Shown here one piece after another: positions 27,502 through 37,576 of a stretch of 58,188 bases of DNA. Numbering within the stretch: position 1 is the stretch's first letter; each line of letters opens with the position of its first letter. Both the position numbers and the translations under genes were made by a program. The stretch is from Candidatus Competibacteraceae bacterium (GTDB lineage: Bacteria > Pseudomonadota > Gammaproteobacteria > Competibacterales > Competibacteraceae), in the NCBI GenBank assembly GCA_027492875.1, contig JAPUDV010000093.1, positions 1 to 58,188 of the forward strand, in the 5' to 3' direction. A model generated the notes under the pieces. It had not been told where the DNA came from and ran no database searches. It saw only the letters and a list, made by a program, of their open reading frames with translations.

Positions 27502-29292
27502 TCAAAAGGCGAGAGAGTTTTCCACCATTTGCTCGTGCCACAGCAAGAGGGTGACGAGCATCCACAGTTTCAAACCGTGGCGCAGGCCGGGAACGCCTTC
27601 CATTTCGTAATTCAGCAGGCGTTCCACATAGTCCGGGTTGAACAGCCCACCGCGCCGGATTTGTGAACGGGACAGCAGTTTTTTTCCATAACGGCGCATA
27701 TCGCCCTGAAACCAGAATCGCACCGGCACCATCATTCCCGATTTTGGCCGGGCGATGATCGCTTCCGGCACCCAATCCCGCACTGCCTGCTTGAGCACGC
27801 TTTTTTCCACCGTGCCCGCCAGTTTCGCGCCCGGCGGGCAAATCATGCTGGTTTCGATGATCCGTCGCGAGAACAGCGGCGGCAGCGCCAGCAGGCCATG
27901 CGCCGAACTCATCTTCTCCACCTTGACCAGAATCAGATTGGCGCCCTTGAGCCGGATATTGATACTCATCAGCTTGTTGACGAAATCCAGCGGCCCGGGC
28001 TCGCGGAAATACGGTTCCAGCAAGGCGATCAGCGCTTCCTCGCCGCCGGCTTCCCGCAGCAGCGCTGGGTCCAGCAAGGCGCTCAAATCCTGATAGCAGC
28101 GCTGGAACGCCCGCAGATAATTGCGCTCCAGCCAGCCGGCGGACGGCTCGCCCGGCAGGGGACCGTACAGTCGGGCCAACAGCATGGGAATATTTTTCGG
28201 GCCGCCGAAACAGGGATCGCCGCCTTCGCCGTTCAACACCACGTCCGCGACCTGGGACGCCGCGTGCGCCAACAGATAATTGGGCACGGTCACCGGATCG
28301 CCGATGGGATCGTCCAGCCGCCAGATGATCTCCCGCAGCCGTTCGAGAAAACCGCCGGGACGGATTTCCAGCCAGTGATGATCGGTGTGGTAGCGATCCA
28401 CCATCAACTGCACGAACTCGTTTTCCCGCGCGTACTCCGCGCCGAAATGTGCCGAAAAGGTCGGGATGCGGACCTCCGGCAACTGTCGGGCGGCAATCGC
28501 CAGCACCGCGCTGGAATCGATGCCACCCGACAGGAACACCGCCGGCGATTTATCCGGGCTGACCGCGAGGCACTCGACCACCGAGTGCTCCAGCGCGGCG
28601 CGCACCAGGGCGGGATAGTCTTGCGGCGGAGCATCGGGCGCCGTTTCCAGCGTTTCGAAGCGGAAATGCCGCCGCACCCGCGCCTGTCCATGGCGGAAGC
28701 ACAGCAGGGAGCCGGGCTGTAATTCCTCGATGCCCTCGAACATGGTGCCGACACCGGGAACGAAACTGAAGCTCAGGTATTCCGGCAACGCGCCGGCCCG
28801 CATCCGGCGGGGCAGGGTGGGATCGGCGAACAGCGCCTTGATCTCGCTGGCGAACAGCAAGCGGCCCTGGTGGACGGTCCAGTACAGCGCTTTGACGCCC
28901 GCATGATCGCGCAGCAGGTAAAAGGCATCGCCCAAGCTCGCGGCCAGTACGAAACAACCCGTCAGTTGTTCGAGGTGGGGCTCGGGCGCATGACGCAGAC
29001 TCGGCTCCGCCAGTAGGCGGTTCGTGCCATCGGTCGCGGCATCGCCCCGCGCTGCCCATTCATCCAGATTGAACAGCACCCCGCCATAACCGAGCAGGTC
29101 GTGGTCACGCCGGACGAGCTGAGATTTCTGGTTCCAGGCGGCGATGCCGTGACCAATTTCTACCCGATCCCCGGTAACAGTCGTGCCATCCACGCGCTCC
29201 CAGCCCAGTGGACAACGGTGGGCCAGCAACGCCGCCATCCGTGCCAGCAGGCCATCCGCCGGTGGCCCGCAATAACCGAACAGGCAGGCCAT
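27502..29292 (-). CDS. Asparagine-synthetase-like amidoligase with degenerate glutaminase domain
   Basis: 596 residues. The C-terminal synthetase half has the PP-loop SGGIDSSAV at 255 and blocks such as VVLNGEGGDPCFGG, RPKSGMMVPVRFWF and LKLWMLVTLLLWHEQ, typical of class II asparagine synthetases. The N-terminal half keeps the fold (LLRDHAGVKALYW, LFASEIKALFADP) but the start is MACLFGYCG, so the expected Cys2 nucleophile is at position 3, and the normal HRGPD block is HRCPLGWERV. Ammonia production from glutamine may thus be lost or altered, as in beta-lactam synthetase relatives. Co-directional with a zinc-ribbon membrane gene 22 bases upstream. Substrate unknown; true asparagine synthesis cannot be excluded. 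Confidence 0.78.
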   Translation of the reverse strand: MACLFGYCGPPADGLLARMAALLAHRCPLGWERVDGTTVTGDRVEIGHGIAAWNQKSQLVRRDHDLLGYGGVLFNLDEWAARGDAATDGTNRLLAEPSLRHAPEPHLEQLTGCFVLAASLGDAFYLLRDHAGVKALYWTVHQGRLLFASEIKALFADPTLPRRMRAGALPEYLSFSFVPGVGTMFEGIEELQPGSLLCFRHGQARVRRHFRFETLETAPDAPPQDYPALVRAALEHSVVECLAVSPDKSPAVFLSGGIDSSAVLAIAARQLPEVRIPTFSAHFGAEYARENEFVQLMVDRYHTDHHWLEIRPGGFLERLREIIWRLDDPIGDPVTVPNYLLAHAASQVADVVLNGEGGDPCFGGPKNIPMLLARLYGPLPGEPSAGWLERNYLRAFQRCYQDLSALLDPALLREAGGEEALIALLEPYFREPGPLDFVNKLMSINIRLKGANLILVKVEKMSSAHGLLALPPLFSRRIIETSMICPPGAKLAGTVEKSVLKQAVRDWVPEAIIARPKSGMMVPVRFWFQGDMRRYGKKLLSRSQIRRGGLFNPDYVERLLNYEMEGVPGLRHGLKLWMLVTLLLWHEQMVENSLAF

Positions 29293-29314
29293 GGGCTAAC
29301 GGCTTTTCGGGGTT

Positions 29315-30328
29315 TTAGCCATAGTCGATTTCCACCTCGCCGCCGCTTGCCGCGTTCAGAACCTCCGGCGCGAGCAGCAACAGCCCCCCGACCACCGCTG
29401 CGCTCAGCAGGCCGATCAGTGGTTTCGGACCGATGTAATCGAGGGGAACCCGGTAGCCGGCGCGCAGCATTTTCGCGGGGTTACCGCCGAAAGCACCGTT
29501 ACGCCGGAAGCGACGGGTTGACAGCCAGGGCAGTAAGGAGGTGTTGTCGAGCACAGAGCGGGAAATGCCCAAATCGGTCAGGCGCTGGTGCGCGAACCGC
29601 CATTTCGAGTCGTCGGCCAGTTGCGCGGCGAACGCGAACCCTTGCGGGGACGCATCGTGAACCAGTTGCACCGGCGTATCGGGATGATTGCGCAGGAACT
29701 CCCGACAAGCGGTGAACACCCGTTCCGGGTAACCGGTGCGGCTGACCACCACCGCCTTGGCGCTCAGATGGAAGCGGTTGCGGACCAACATATCGACCAG
29801 ATCGTCCCGTTCCACCACCAGAATCCGCTCGGGTGCATAGTGCGGGTCTTGCAGGTCGGGTGTCGCGGCTTGATGCCGGAACGCCGTGCCGTCCGCCAGC
29901 GCCTGGATCGGATGGGCCTGATGATATTGATCGACGATCTTGCGGGCCTTGTCGAACGGCAGCTTGCTTTTCTCCTGCCGGCCCAGCCAGATTGCCAGAG
30001 GCAGGAGCAGCGCCAGGATCAACGCTCCACCCCACCAGCTCCATTTACTGAATGCGAACAGTCCGACGATCGCGCTCACGATGATCGCGACGACACCGCA
30101 GCCGACCGGCCCCAGCGTTTTTTTGCGCCAAAGCCGGCAGATGGCCAGAGCAAGCTGGGTCGTGGTGAACGCTTGTTGCCCGTTGTCGGACAGGCGCTGG
30201 ACGGTTTGTCTCAGCGCGAAGTCGCTGATCCGGTCTTCCTTCTTGCGGAATACGAACTGATAGCGACACTTGTTGCAGCGAGTACCGTCCTTGTACTTCT
30301 GGTTATGGTTGCACTCGGGGCAGCGCAT
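29315..30328 (-). CDS. Zinc-ribbon membrane protein with possible Toprim/Spo11-like domain
   Basis: 337 residues, no confident family. Zinc ribbon at 3-21 (CPEC...CNKC), a short helical domain (25-68) that looks winged-helix-like, two membrane segments (about 72-93 and 97-117), a cytosolic domain at 125-300 and a final membrane segment at 303-322. The cytosolic domain reads ILVVERDDLVDMLVRN (Glu173), KAVVVSRTGYPE, and later VQLVHDASPQGFAFAA (Asp225): an acidic residue after a hydrophobic strand, then a Gly-Pro turn, then D-x-x-P-x-G, the spacing of Toprim folds in Spo11/TopoVI-A and related proteins. That is inference. ATG 30328 has GGGAGG upstream. It precedes the amidoligase gene by 22 bases, suggesting joint function. 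Confidence 0.7.
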   Translation of the reverse strand: MRCPECNHNQKYKDGTRCNKCRYQFVFRKKEDRISDFALRQTVQRLSDNGQQAFTTTQLALAICRLWRKKTLGPVGCGVVAIIVSAIVGLFAFSKWSWWGGALILALLLPLAIWLGRQEKSKLPFDKARKIVDQYHQAHPIQALADGTAFRHQAATPDLQDPHYAPERILVVERDDLVDMLVRNRFHLSAKAVVVSRTGYPERVFTACREFLRNHPDTPVQLVHDASPQGFAFAAQLADDSKWRFAHQRLTDLGISRSVLDNTSLLPWLSTRRFRRNGAFGGNPAKMLRAGYRVPLDYIGPKPLIGLLSAAVVGGLLLLAPEVLNAASGGEVEIDYG

Positions 30329-30350
30329 CGACAGATCCTCCCGGTGAGAG

Positions 30351-30490
30351 CTACATTCCCCATACGGTCATCGTTTTGTCCTCCGTCATTTCCTCGGTGT
30401 CGGCGGTCAACTGGTGGGGAATGACCTCGCGGTAGATCGGGTTGGCGATCCGCGTAGGTTTGTCGGCGGCGGGATTGGCTCTGCTCTGTT
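30351..30490 (-). pseudogene. C-terminal stub of an AAA-like ATP-binding protein
   Basis: An open frame immediately after the PIN gene's stop ends ...TVWGM-TAG (30351-30353) and contains RIANPIYREVIPHQLT, which resembles the conserved C-terminal IANPIYxEIIPRELT signature seen in a family of AAA-type ATP-binding proteins common in mobile-rich genomes. Only about 45 codons remain and no start or ATPase motifs are present. It indicates a deletion at this locus. Confidence 0.55.
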
Positions 30491-30491
30491 C

Positions 30492-30884
30492 TCAAAGATT
30501 CTTGATTCGGGTATAGTCAATCTTAGCGGCTTTGCGAGCGAAGGAGCGATCAAAAGTCAGCATGATCGACTCCGTCGGGCTGAGCGCCAAGTGTAAGGCG
30601 TCCGCGAAATCGAGCCCTTGAGCCAAACTTTCTAGAGCGGTTCTCAAGGCTTCAGGTGCAGCGGTTTGAATGTTGGGCAATGCCAGCACCTTGCGCAATG
30701 CATCCGCAATCTCGACAGCACCAAAGTCGTAGCTGTAGCGCAATACCCACTCGGTTTCGAGGAAGACCGTAACCGGGATGTGGATGACGGCGGTTTCAGC
30801 GAAAACCTGCCGGGCCAGAGCCGCTTGCGCCGGGTCATCCTGGGTCAGTAAGCGCACCAGAATGTTGGTGTCAACGGCGTGCAT
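30492..30884 (-). CDS. PIN-domain ribonuclease toxin (VapC-like)
   Basis: 130 residues. Acidic PIN residues are in place: VDTNILVRLLTQDDPAQ at the start, FLETEWVLR in the middle, GLDFADALHLALS and the late FDRSFARKA. This is the VapC/type II toxin fold that cleaves RNA. ATG 30884 gives the canonical MHAVDTN opening and overlaps the antitoxin gene by 14 bases, typical for these pairs; a longer start at 30920 would overlap more and add an unlike N-terminus. The toxin is intact, so the pair is probably functional. Confidence 0.9.
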   Translation of the reverse strand: MHAVDTNILVRLLTQDDPAQAALARQVFAETAVIHIPVTVFLETEWVLRYSYDFGAVEIADALRKVLALPNIQTAAPEALRTALESLAQGLDFADALHLALSPTESIMLTFDRSFARKAAKIDYTRIKNL

Positions 30885-31140
30885 GCTCGCGTTCCCGCGC
30901 GCCTCGGGCAATCGCTGCATCCATCTCTTCCAGCGTTTTGGCGGGACCGACGTAGCGCAGGCAGCCTGCTACCTCGTCGAGAGTAACCGACCCAGGTGTC
31001 GGTTTAGCCGGACGCAGCAACAAAGCGCCATCGGTGGTGGATTCAATGGTGAATTCCTGGCCGGGTTGCAAATGCAGACGCCCGCGTAACGCTTTGGGAA
31101 TGCTGACTTGGCCTCTGCTGGATAGGCGGGTGGTTTCCAT
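30871..31140 (-). CDS. AbrB/SpoVT-type antitoxin of the PIN toxin
   Basis: 89 residues: METTRLSSRGQVSIPKALRG is the swapped-hairpin AbrB DNA-binding domain, followed by LQPGQEFTIESTTDGALLLRPA and a C-terminal tail (TLDEVAGCLRY...) that probably wraps and neutralises the PIN toxin. It likely also represses the pair's own promoter, which should lie in 31141-31183; no clear operator was picked out. Start ATG 31140; upstream in-frame codons do not resemble the family. Confidence 0.9.
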   Translation of the reverse strand: METTRLSSRGQVSIPKALRGRLHLQPGQEFTIESTTDGALLLRPAKPTPGSVTLDEVAGCLRYVGPAKTLEEMDAAIARGAREREHARR

Positions 31141-31183
31141 GATGTGTGCTCTTGTTCCATTCAGATCAGATATGTGTAGCGCC

Positions 31184-31645
31184 TTATATGTACACACGAT
31201 GGCATAGGGCAAATCGCTTGCTAGTGCCAGATGCGAACTTTGTTTGCCTCCATAATCGATCTGGATTTTCCTGAGTAAGCTCTATCTCCCGTCGATGGTA
31301 ATAACCATCTAAATTATTATTTTTATTGACACTTGGAGGATAGGCGTCATCAAAAAAATAATCACCTGTTACTCTTACAACCCTACGATTAACACTATCG
31401 AATCTCAATATTACTAAATCACCCAACTCCATTTCCTGCCAAAAATCCCAAAGGCATCGCCCACATTCACCTTTATTTGTTTCATCAACTAAATGGGCAA
31501 TCTCATGCTGATTTCCAACATCAATCTTACGGAGATCACCGGCGCCACAATCCCCCCAACCTAACGCTATAACGTGATGCCGCAGATACCAGTTAAGAGC
31601 ATCTTGAGGATATTCATGATGCGTAATCAATCGCCAAACAGCCAT
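31184..31645 (-). CDS. EVE/PUA-like domain protein, possible modified-base reader
   Basis: 153 residues. Starts MAVWRLITHHEYPQDAL and contains HHVIALGWGDCGAGDLRKID, WDFWQEMELGDLVILRFDS and VVRVTGDYFFDD. The order of a W at the start, an IALGWG strand, a helix and a GDLVI strand is the pattern of EVE/PUA-like domains that recognise modified nucleotides and often sit in restriction or defence loci. Here it is a stand-alone domain with no nuclease attached. Much more AT-rich than gatB, which ends 34 bases away on the same strand. Family assignment is moderate; could be another PUA-fold protein. Confidence 0.5.
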   Translation of the reverse strand: MAVWRLITHHEYPQDALNWYLRHHVIALGWGDCGAGDLRKIDVGNQHEIAHLVDETNKGECGRCLWDFWQEMELGDLVILRFDSVNRRVVRVTGDYFFDDAYPPSVNKNNNLDGYYHRREIELTQENPDRLWRQTKFASGTSKRFALCHRVYI

Positions 31646-31679
31646 AAGATTTTCTCCAGAAAAATCCTGAAGCAGGAAA

Positions 31680-33116
31680 TCAGCCTTTCAACTTCTCTAC
31701 CAGTAAGTCATTCACCTGCTGCGGATTGGCCTTGCCCTTGGACAGTTTCATCACCTGACCGACGAAGAAGCCAAACAGCTTGTCCTTGCCGGCGCGGTAT
31801 TGGGCGAGTTGATCGGGATTGGCGGCGATTACGTCGTCGATCACCTTTTCAATCGCCGAAGTGTCGGTAATCTGCCGCAGACCACGTTGTTTGATGACCG
31901 CGTCGGCATCGCCTTCGCCAGCCCACATCGCCTCGAACACTTCCTTGGCAATCTTGCCGGAAATGGTCCGGTCCTGAATCCGCCGCAGCAGTCCGGCCAG
32001 CTGCGCGGCATCGACCGGACTGTCGGCAATATCCCGATTGTCCTTGTTCAGGAAGGCCGAGAAATCGCCCATCACCCAGTTGGCGCACAGTTTGGGTTCG
32101 CCGCCCAGCGCCGCGACCGTCGCTTCGTAGTGACCGGCCAGTTCGCGGCTGGTGGTGAGCACGCTGGCGTCGTAGGCGGACAGGCCATACTGTTCCATGA
32201 ACCGTTGCTTCTTGGCGTCCGGCAGTTCCGGCAACGCGGCGCGGGCGGCATCGATAAACGCGTCGTCCAGCACCAGCGGTAGCAAGTCGGGATCGGGGAA
32301 ATAGCGGTAATCGTTGGCTTCCTCCTTGCTTCGCATCGAACGGGTTTCGCCCTTGTCCGGGTCGTAGAGCCGGGTTTCCTGCACCACCTTGCCGCCGGAT
32401 TCGATCAGATCGATCTGCCGCTCGATCTCGAATTCGATCGCCCGTTCGACGAAGCGGAAGGAATTGAGGTTCTTGATCTCGGCGCGAGTGCCGAACTTCG
32501 AGTCGCCCTTGGGTCGCACCGACACGTTGGCGTCGCAGCGGAACGAGCCTTCCTGCATGTTGCCGTCGCAGATGCCAAGATACACCACCAGTTGGTGCAG
32601 CTTTTTCATGTACGCCACCGCCTCCCTGGCCGAACGCATATCCGGCTCGGAGACGATTTCCAGCAGCGGCGTCCCGGCACGGTTCAGGTCGATCCCGGAC
32701 CGACCGTGAAAATCCTCGTGCAGCGACTTGCCGGCGTCTTCCTCGAGATGGGCGCGGGTGATGCCGATCACCTTGCTGGAACCGTCGTCCAGGTCGATGG
32801 CCATCTGGCCTTTCTGGACCACCGGCAGTTCGTACTGGCTGATCTGGTAGCCCTTCGGCAGGTCGGGATAAAAGTAGTTTTTGCGGGCAAACACCGAGCG
32901 GCGGGCCACTTCGGCGCCGATGGCCAGCCCGAGCATCGCCGCCATCCGTACCGCTTCCCGGTTTAACACCGGCAGTACCCCCGGCAGGCCGAGGTCGATG
33001 GCGCAAGCCTGGGTGTTGGGCGCGGCACCGTAGGCGGTGGAGGCCCCGGAGAAGATCTTGCTCTTGGTGGCGAGCTGGGCATGGATTTCAAGCCCGATCA
33101 CAGTTTCCCATTCCAT
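31680..33116 (-). CDS. gatB: Aspartyl/glutamyl-tRNA amidotransferase subunit B
   Basis: 478 residues, full length. [60 protein letters not shown] (read [17 protein letters not shown]), [10 protein letters not shown] and the C-terminal tRNA-binding YqeY-like tail ending [13 protein letters not shown]. GatB activates the misacylated Glu-tRNA(Gln) or Asp-tRNA(Asn) and transfers ammonia delivered by GatA. ATG 33116 is the canonical start; the frame continues upstream without homology. Separated from gatA by 32 bases. Confidence 0.97.
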   Translation of the reverse strand: MEWETVIGLEIHAQLATKSKIFSGASTAYGAAPNTQACAIDLGLPGVLPVLNREAVRMAAMLGLAIGAEVARRSVFARKNYFYPDLPKGYQISQYELPVVQKGQMAIDLDDGSSKVIGITRAHLEEDAGKSLHEDFHGRSGIDLNRAGTPLLEIVSEPDMRSAREAVAYMKKLHQLVVYLGICDGNMQEGSFRCDANVSVRPKGDSKFGTRAEIKNLNSFRFVERAIEFEIERQIDLIESGGKVVQETRLYDPDKGETRSMRSKEEANDYRYFPDPDLLPLVLDDAFIDAARAALPELPDAKKQRFMEQYGLSAYDASVLTTSRELAGHYEATVAALGGEPKLCANWVMGDFSAFLNKDNRDIADSPVDAAQLAGLLRRIQDRTISGKIAKEVFEAMWAGEGDADAVIKQRGLRQITDTSAIEKVIDDVIAANPDQLAQYRAGKDKLFGFFVGQVMKLSKGKANPQQVNDLLVEKLKG

Positions 33117-33148
33117 AAGATCGAAACCTTGCGACAGAAAAGTGAACG

Positions 33149-34603
33149 TCAGGCGAACGCGGCGGGTGCGCGCAGGTGCCAGTCGGTGGCTTGCTGATAA
33201 CGGTGCGCTACGTTCAGCAAGCGATCCTCGGCGAAGTAATCGCCGATGAGTTGCAAACCCACCGGCAACCCGGTGGCGAAACCCACCGGCAGCGACAGGC
33301 CGGGCAGCCCGGCCAGATTCACCGCGATGGTGTAGATGTCCGACAGATACATGGTGATCGGATCGTCCACCTTCTCGCCCAGCTTGAAGGCCACGGTCGG
33401 CGAGGTCGGCCCCGCGATCACGTCCACCTGTTGGAAAGCCCGTTGAAAATCGTCGCTGATCAAGCGACGGATCTGCTGCGCCTTCAGATAGTAGGCGTCG
33501 TAATAGCCGGCCGACAGCGCGAAGGTGCCGACCAGGATGCGGCGGGTGACCTCGGCGCCGAAGCCCTCGCCGCGCGAGCGGGTGTACAGGTCCAGCAGAT
33601 CCTTCGGATTTTCGCAACGGTGACCGTAGCGCACTCCGTCGAAACGCGCCAGGTTGGAGGAGCATTCCGCCGGGGCGATCACGTAATAGGCGGGAATCGC
33701 CAGCCGGCTGTTGGGCAGACTGATTTCGACCGTCTCTGCGCCCAGCTTCCGATACTCGGTGATGGCTTCTTCCACCACTTGGGCCACTGCGCCATCCAGG
33801 CCCTCGCCGAAATATTCTTTCGGCAGGCCGATCTTCAGGCCGTCCAGCGGCCGGTCGAGCAGGGCGGCGTAGTCGGGCACCGGCCGGTCGGCGCTGGTGG
33901 AATCGCGCGGGTCGAAACCGGCCATCGCGCCCAGCAGCAGGGCGCAATCCTCGGCGCTGCGCGCCATCGGTCCGCCCTGGTCGAGGCTGGAGGCGTAGGC
34001 GATCATCCCCCAGCGCGAGACCCGGCCGTAGGTCGGCTTGAGGCCGGTGATGCCGCACAGCGCGGCCGGCTGACGGATCGAGCCGCCGGTGTCGGTGCCG
34101 GTGGCGCCGGGCGCGAGCCGACCGACCACGGCGGCGGCGGACCCGCCGGAGGAGCCGCCGGGCACCGCCTCCAGATCCCAGGGATTGCGCACCGGGCCGT
34201 AGAAGCTGGTTTCGTTGGACGAGCCCATGGCGAACTCGTCCATGTTGGTTTTGCCCAGCATCACCGCGCCGGCGGCGTTCAGCTTCTCGACCACGGTGGC
34301 GTCGTAGGGCGCGGTGAAGCGATCCAACATGCGCGAGCCGCAGGAGGTGCGCACGCCCTCGGTGCAGAAGATGTCCTTGTGGGCGATGGGGACGCCGGTC
34401 AACGGCCCCGCTTCGCCCCGTTGGCGGCGCTGGTCGGCGGCGCGAGCGCGGACGAGGGCCGTTTCGGCGGTCACGGTGATGAAGGCGTTCAGTCGCGGGT
34501 TGAACCGGGCGATGCGCTCCAGGAAGGCGCGAGTCAGTTCTTCGCTGCTGAATTCGCCGGCGGCGAGGCCGGCGCTGAGTTGGGCGATGGTTTTCTCGTG
34601 CAT
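33149..34603 (-). CDS. gatA: Aspartyl/glutamyl-tRNA amidotransferase subunit A
   Basis: 484 residues of the amidase-signature family: [20 protein letters not shown] includes the catalytic Lys, [12 protein letters not shown] and [16 protein letters not shown] carry the two Ser residues of the Ser-cisSer-Lys triad. It hydrolyses glutamine to supply ammonia to GatB. Its presence with GatB and GatC means Gln- and/or Asn-tRNA are at least partly made by transamidation here. Located between gatC and gatB, separated from gatC by a REP-like repeat. Confidence 0.97.
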   Translation of the reverse strand: MHEKTIAQLSAGLAAGEFSSEELTRAFLERIARFNPRLNAFITVTAETALVRARAADQRRQRGEAGPLTGVPIAHKDIFCTEGVRTSCGSRMLDRFTAPYDATVVEKLNAAGAVMLGKTNMDEFAMGSSNETSFYGPVRNPWDLEAVPGGSSGGSAAAVVGRLAPGATGTDTGGSIRQPAALCGITGLKPTYGRVSRWGMIAYASSLDQGGPMARSAEDCALLLGAMAGFDPRDSTSADRPVPDYAALLDRPLDGLKIGLPKEYFGEGLDGAVAQVVEEAITEYRKLGAETVEISLPNSRLAIPAYYVIAPAECSSNLARFDGVRYGHRCENPKDLLDLYTRSRGEGFGAEVTRRILVGTFALSAGYYDAYYLKAQQIRRLISDDFQRAFQQVDVIAGPTSPTVAFKLGEKVDDPITMYLSDIYTIAVNLAGLPGLSLPVGFATGLPVGLQLIGDYFAEDRLLNVAHRYQQATDWHLRAPAAFA

Positions 34604-34628
34604 GGCGGTGAAATCAGGGATGATGATC

Positions 34629-34670
34629 CGAAAACTCCCCTCTTCCCTTGAGGGAGAGCGAAGCGAGGGT
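34629..34670 (+). repeat. REP-like intergenic repeat, copy 2
   Basis: Begins CGAAAACTCCCC and ends AAGCGAGGGT, with CTTCCCTT/AAGGGAG-like self-complementarity in the middle (CCCTTGAGGG). It matches the outer parts of the element at 12634-12677. Placed in the 93-base gatC-gatA gap. Confidence 0.55.
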
Positions 34671-34696
34671 GCGGAGCCGGGAGCGAGAGGTCAAGT

Positions 34697-34984
34697 TCAC
34701 TCAATCACCTTCGGCACCAGATACAGCCCGGCTTCGATTTGCGGGGCGATGGCCTGAAAACATGCGCGCTGGTCGGGTTCGGCGACCGCGTCGGGACGCA
34801 GGCGTTGCGCCATGTCCAGCGGATGCGCCATCGGCGCGACGCCGGCCGTGTTGGTGGCGTTCATCTGGGCCACCAGCTCGAGGATGGCCGACAGGTTGCG
34901 GGCGTGGGCCGGCACATCCTCGTCGCGGATGGCCAGCCGCGCCAGATGGGCGATTTTGGCGACTTCGGCGGGTCCCAGGGACAT
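34697..34984 (-). CDS. gatC: Aspartyl/glutamyl-tRNA amidotransferase subunit C
   Basis: 95 residues: SLGPAEVAKIAHLARLAI, LSAILELVAQMNATNTAGV and MAHPLDMAQRLRPDAV are the GatC signature. It clamps GatA to GatB. ATG 34984 has AAGGAG ten bases upstream. First gene of the gatCAB unit and divergent from mreB, a common arrangement in gammaproteobacteria outside the enterics. Confidence 0.96.
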   Translation of the reverse strand: MSLGPAEVAKIAHLARLAIRDEDVPAHARNLSAILELVAQMNATNTAGVAPMAHPLDMAQRLRPDAVAEPDQRACFQAIAPQIEAGLYLVPKVIE

Positions 34985-35049
34985 CGCGAGGGTTCTCCTT
35001 GCAGGGGATCGAAGAAAACGGACGCGCAACCCTACCATAATTTGCCGGC

Positions 35050-35078
35050 TTGCTCCTAACCCCCCCGCTTGCTAGCAT
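35050..35078 (+). promoter_or_regulatory. Candidate promoter for the mre/mrd cluster
   Basis: TTGCTC at 35050-35055, a 17-base spacer and TAGCAT at 35073-35078, 33 bases upstream of the mreB ATG. It lies in the 127-base divergent region shared with gatC. Confidence 0.4.
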
Positions 35079-35081
35079 TAG

Positions 35082-36161
<1,080 letters not shown>

Positions 36162-36164
36162 CCG

Positions 36165-37073
36165 TTGCCTGCCCTCGAACCCAGCAGGCGGTCCCGCTAC
36201 TTGTTCACGGTCAACCCCACGGCGACCCTCCGGCTCGGACTGTGGATGGCGCTGTCGATCATCACCATGACGGTGGATCACCGCTATCGTTATCTCGACG
36301 GCGCGCACGATGTCCTGGCCACGGCGATCTACCCGCTGCAATATCTGGCGCGCCTGCCGGCCGATATCAGGATCTGGCTGGCCGAGAATCTGGTCGGCCG
36401 CGGCGTTCTGCTGGAAGAGAACGCCCGCCTGCGCGAAAAGCAGGTGTTTCTCAACGCCCAATTGCAGAAGTTGACCACGCTGGAGGCGGAAAATCGCCGG
36501 CTGCGGATTCTGCTGGAGTCGGCGGTCAATACCCCGGAGCGGGTGCTGATCGCCGAACTGCTGGCCGTGGATTTCGATCCGTACCGACATCACATCCTGC
36601 TCAACCGCGGCCGCCAGCACGGCATTTACGTCGGCGAGCCGGTGCTCGACCAGCATGGCATCGTCGGCCAGATCATCCGGGCCGATCCCTTTACCTCCAC
36701 GGCCATTCTCATCACCGACCCCAGCCATGCCCTGCCGATTCAGATCGACCGCACCGGGGTACGCACGCTGGCCTTGGGCACCGGCAACTTTCAGGAGCTG
36801 GAGTTGCCCCATATTCCCAACAACGAAGATGTGAAGGTCGGTGATCTGCTGGTGACTTCCGGTCTGGGCGGGCGGTTTCCGCGCGGTTATCCGGTGGGCA
36901 AGGTGGTGAAGGTGGAATTCGATCCCGGCAGTCCGTTTGCCCACATCGTCGCCCGGCCGCTCGCGGCGTTGGATCGGATCCGCGAGGTGATGCTGCTGGA
37001 GAGCGACTCGGGCGTGCCGGAACCGCCCGCGCCCGCCATGAGCGCGCCGCCCGCTCCGCGCCGCCCGCCATGA
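36165..37073 (+). CDS. mreC: Rod shape-determining protein MreC
   Basis: 302 residues from TTG 36165, three bases after the mreB stop. One membrane segment (about 20-40), a coiled coil at about 65-115 (ENARLREKQVFLNAQLQKL), then the beta-rich periplasmic domain with DFDPYRHHILLNRG, GIYVGEPVLDQHGIVGQI and LLVTSGLGGRFPRGYPVGKV. Pro/Ala-rich C-terminal tail. It links MreB filaments to PBP2 and activates it. The next start codons lie inside the membrane helix, so the TTG is preferred. Confidence 0.95.
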   Translation: MPALEPSRRSRYLFTVNPTATLRLGLWMALSIITMTVDHRYRYLDGAHDVLATAIYPLQYLARLPADIRIWLAENLVGRGVLLEENARLREKQVFLNAQLQKLTTLEAENRRLRILLESAVNTPERVLIAELLAVDFDPYRHHILLNRGRQHGIYVGEPVLDQHGIVGQIIRADPFTSTAILITDPSHALPIQIDRTGVRTLALGTGNFQELELPHIPNNEDVKVGDLLVTSGLGGRFPRGYPVGKVVKVEFDPGSPFAHIVARPLAALDRIREVMLLESDSGVPEPPAPAMSAPPAPRRPP

Positions 37074-37558
37074 GCGCGCTTCGCCCCACCGGCGGCGGGA
37101 TCATGGCATTGAGTTTTCTGCTGGCGTTCCTGCTGTCCGCCATCCCCCTGCCGGGCGGGCTGGATCATTTCAGGCCCGACTGGGTGGCGATGGTGCTGAT
37201 CTATTGGTGCATGGCCTTGCCGCATCGGGTCGGAATCGGGGTCGGTTGGTTGATCGGGCTGTTGCTGGACGTGGCGCGGGGCGCGTTGTTGGGCCAGTAT
37301 GCCCTGGCCCTGGCGGTCGTGGCCTATCTGACCCAGCAGACGTACCGGCGCATCCGCGTGGCGCCGCCCTGGCAGCAGGCGTTCAGCATCCTGGTCTTTC
37401 TGCTGGTCGAACAATTGCTGGTGTTTTGGATCAGCGGAGTGATCGGCTACCCGCCGCGCGACTGGTGGTACCTGGCGCCTGCGGTGGGTGGCATGGCGCT
37501 GTGGCCCCTGCTGTTCGTGATCCTGCGCGATGTGCGCCGCTATTTCCAAGTCACCTGA
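37070..37558 (+). CDS. mreD: Rod shape-determining protein MreD
   Basis: 162 residues, almost wholly hydrophobic with about five membrane helices: FLLAFLLSAIPLPG at the N-terminus, then RPDWVAMVLIYWCMALP and GIGVGWLIGLLLDVARGALLG, the MreD signature. Integral-membrane member of the elongasome. Start overlaps the mreC stop by ATGA. Confidence 0.95.
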   Translation: MSALRPTGGGIMALSFLLAFLLSAIPLPGGLDHFRPDWVAMVLIYWCMALPHRVGIGVGWLIGLLLDVARGALLGQYALALAVVAYLTQQTYRRIRVAPPWQQAFSILVFLLVEQLLVFWISGVIGYPPRDWWYLAPAVGGMALWPLLFVILRDVRRYFQVT

Positions 37559-37576
37559 GAATCCGGCAAGCCGACC

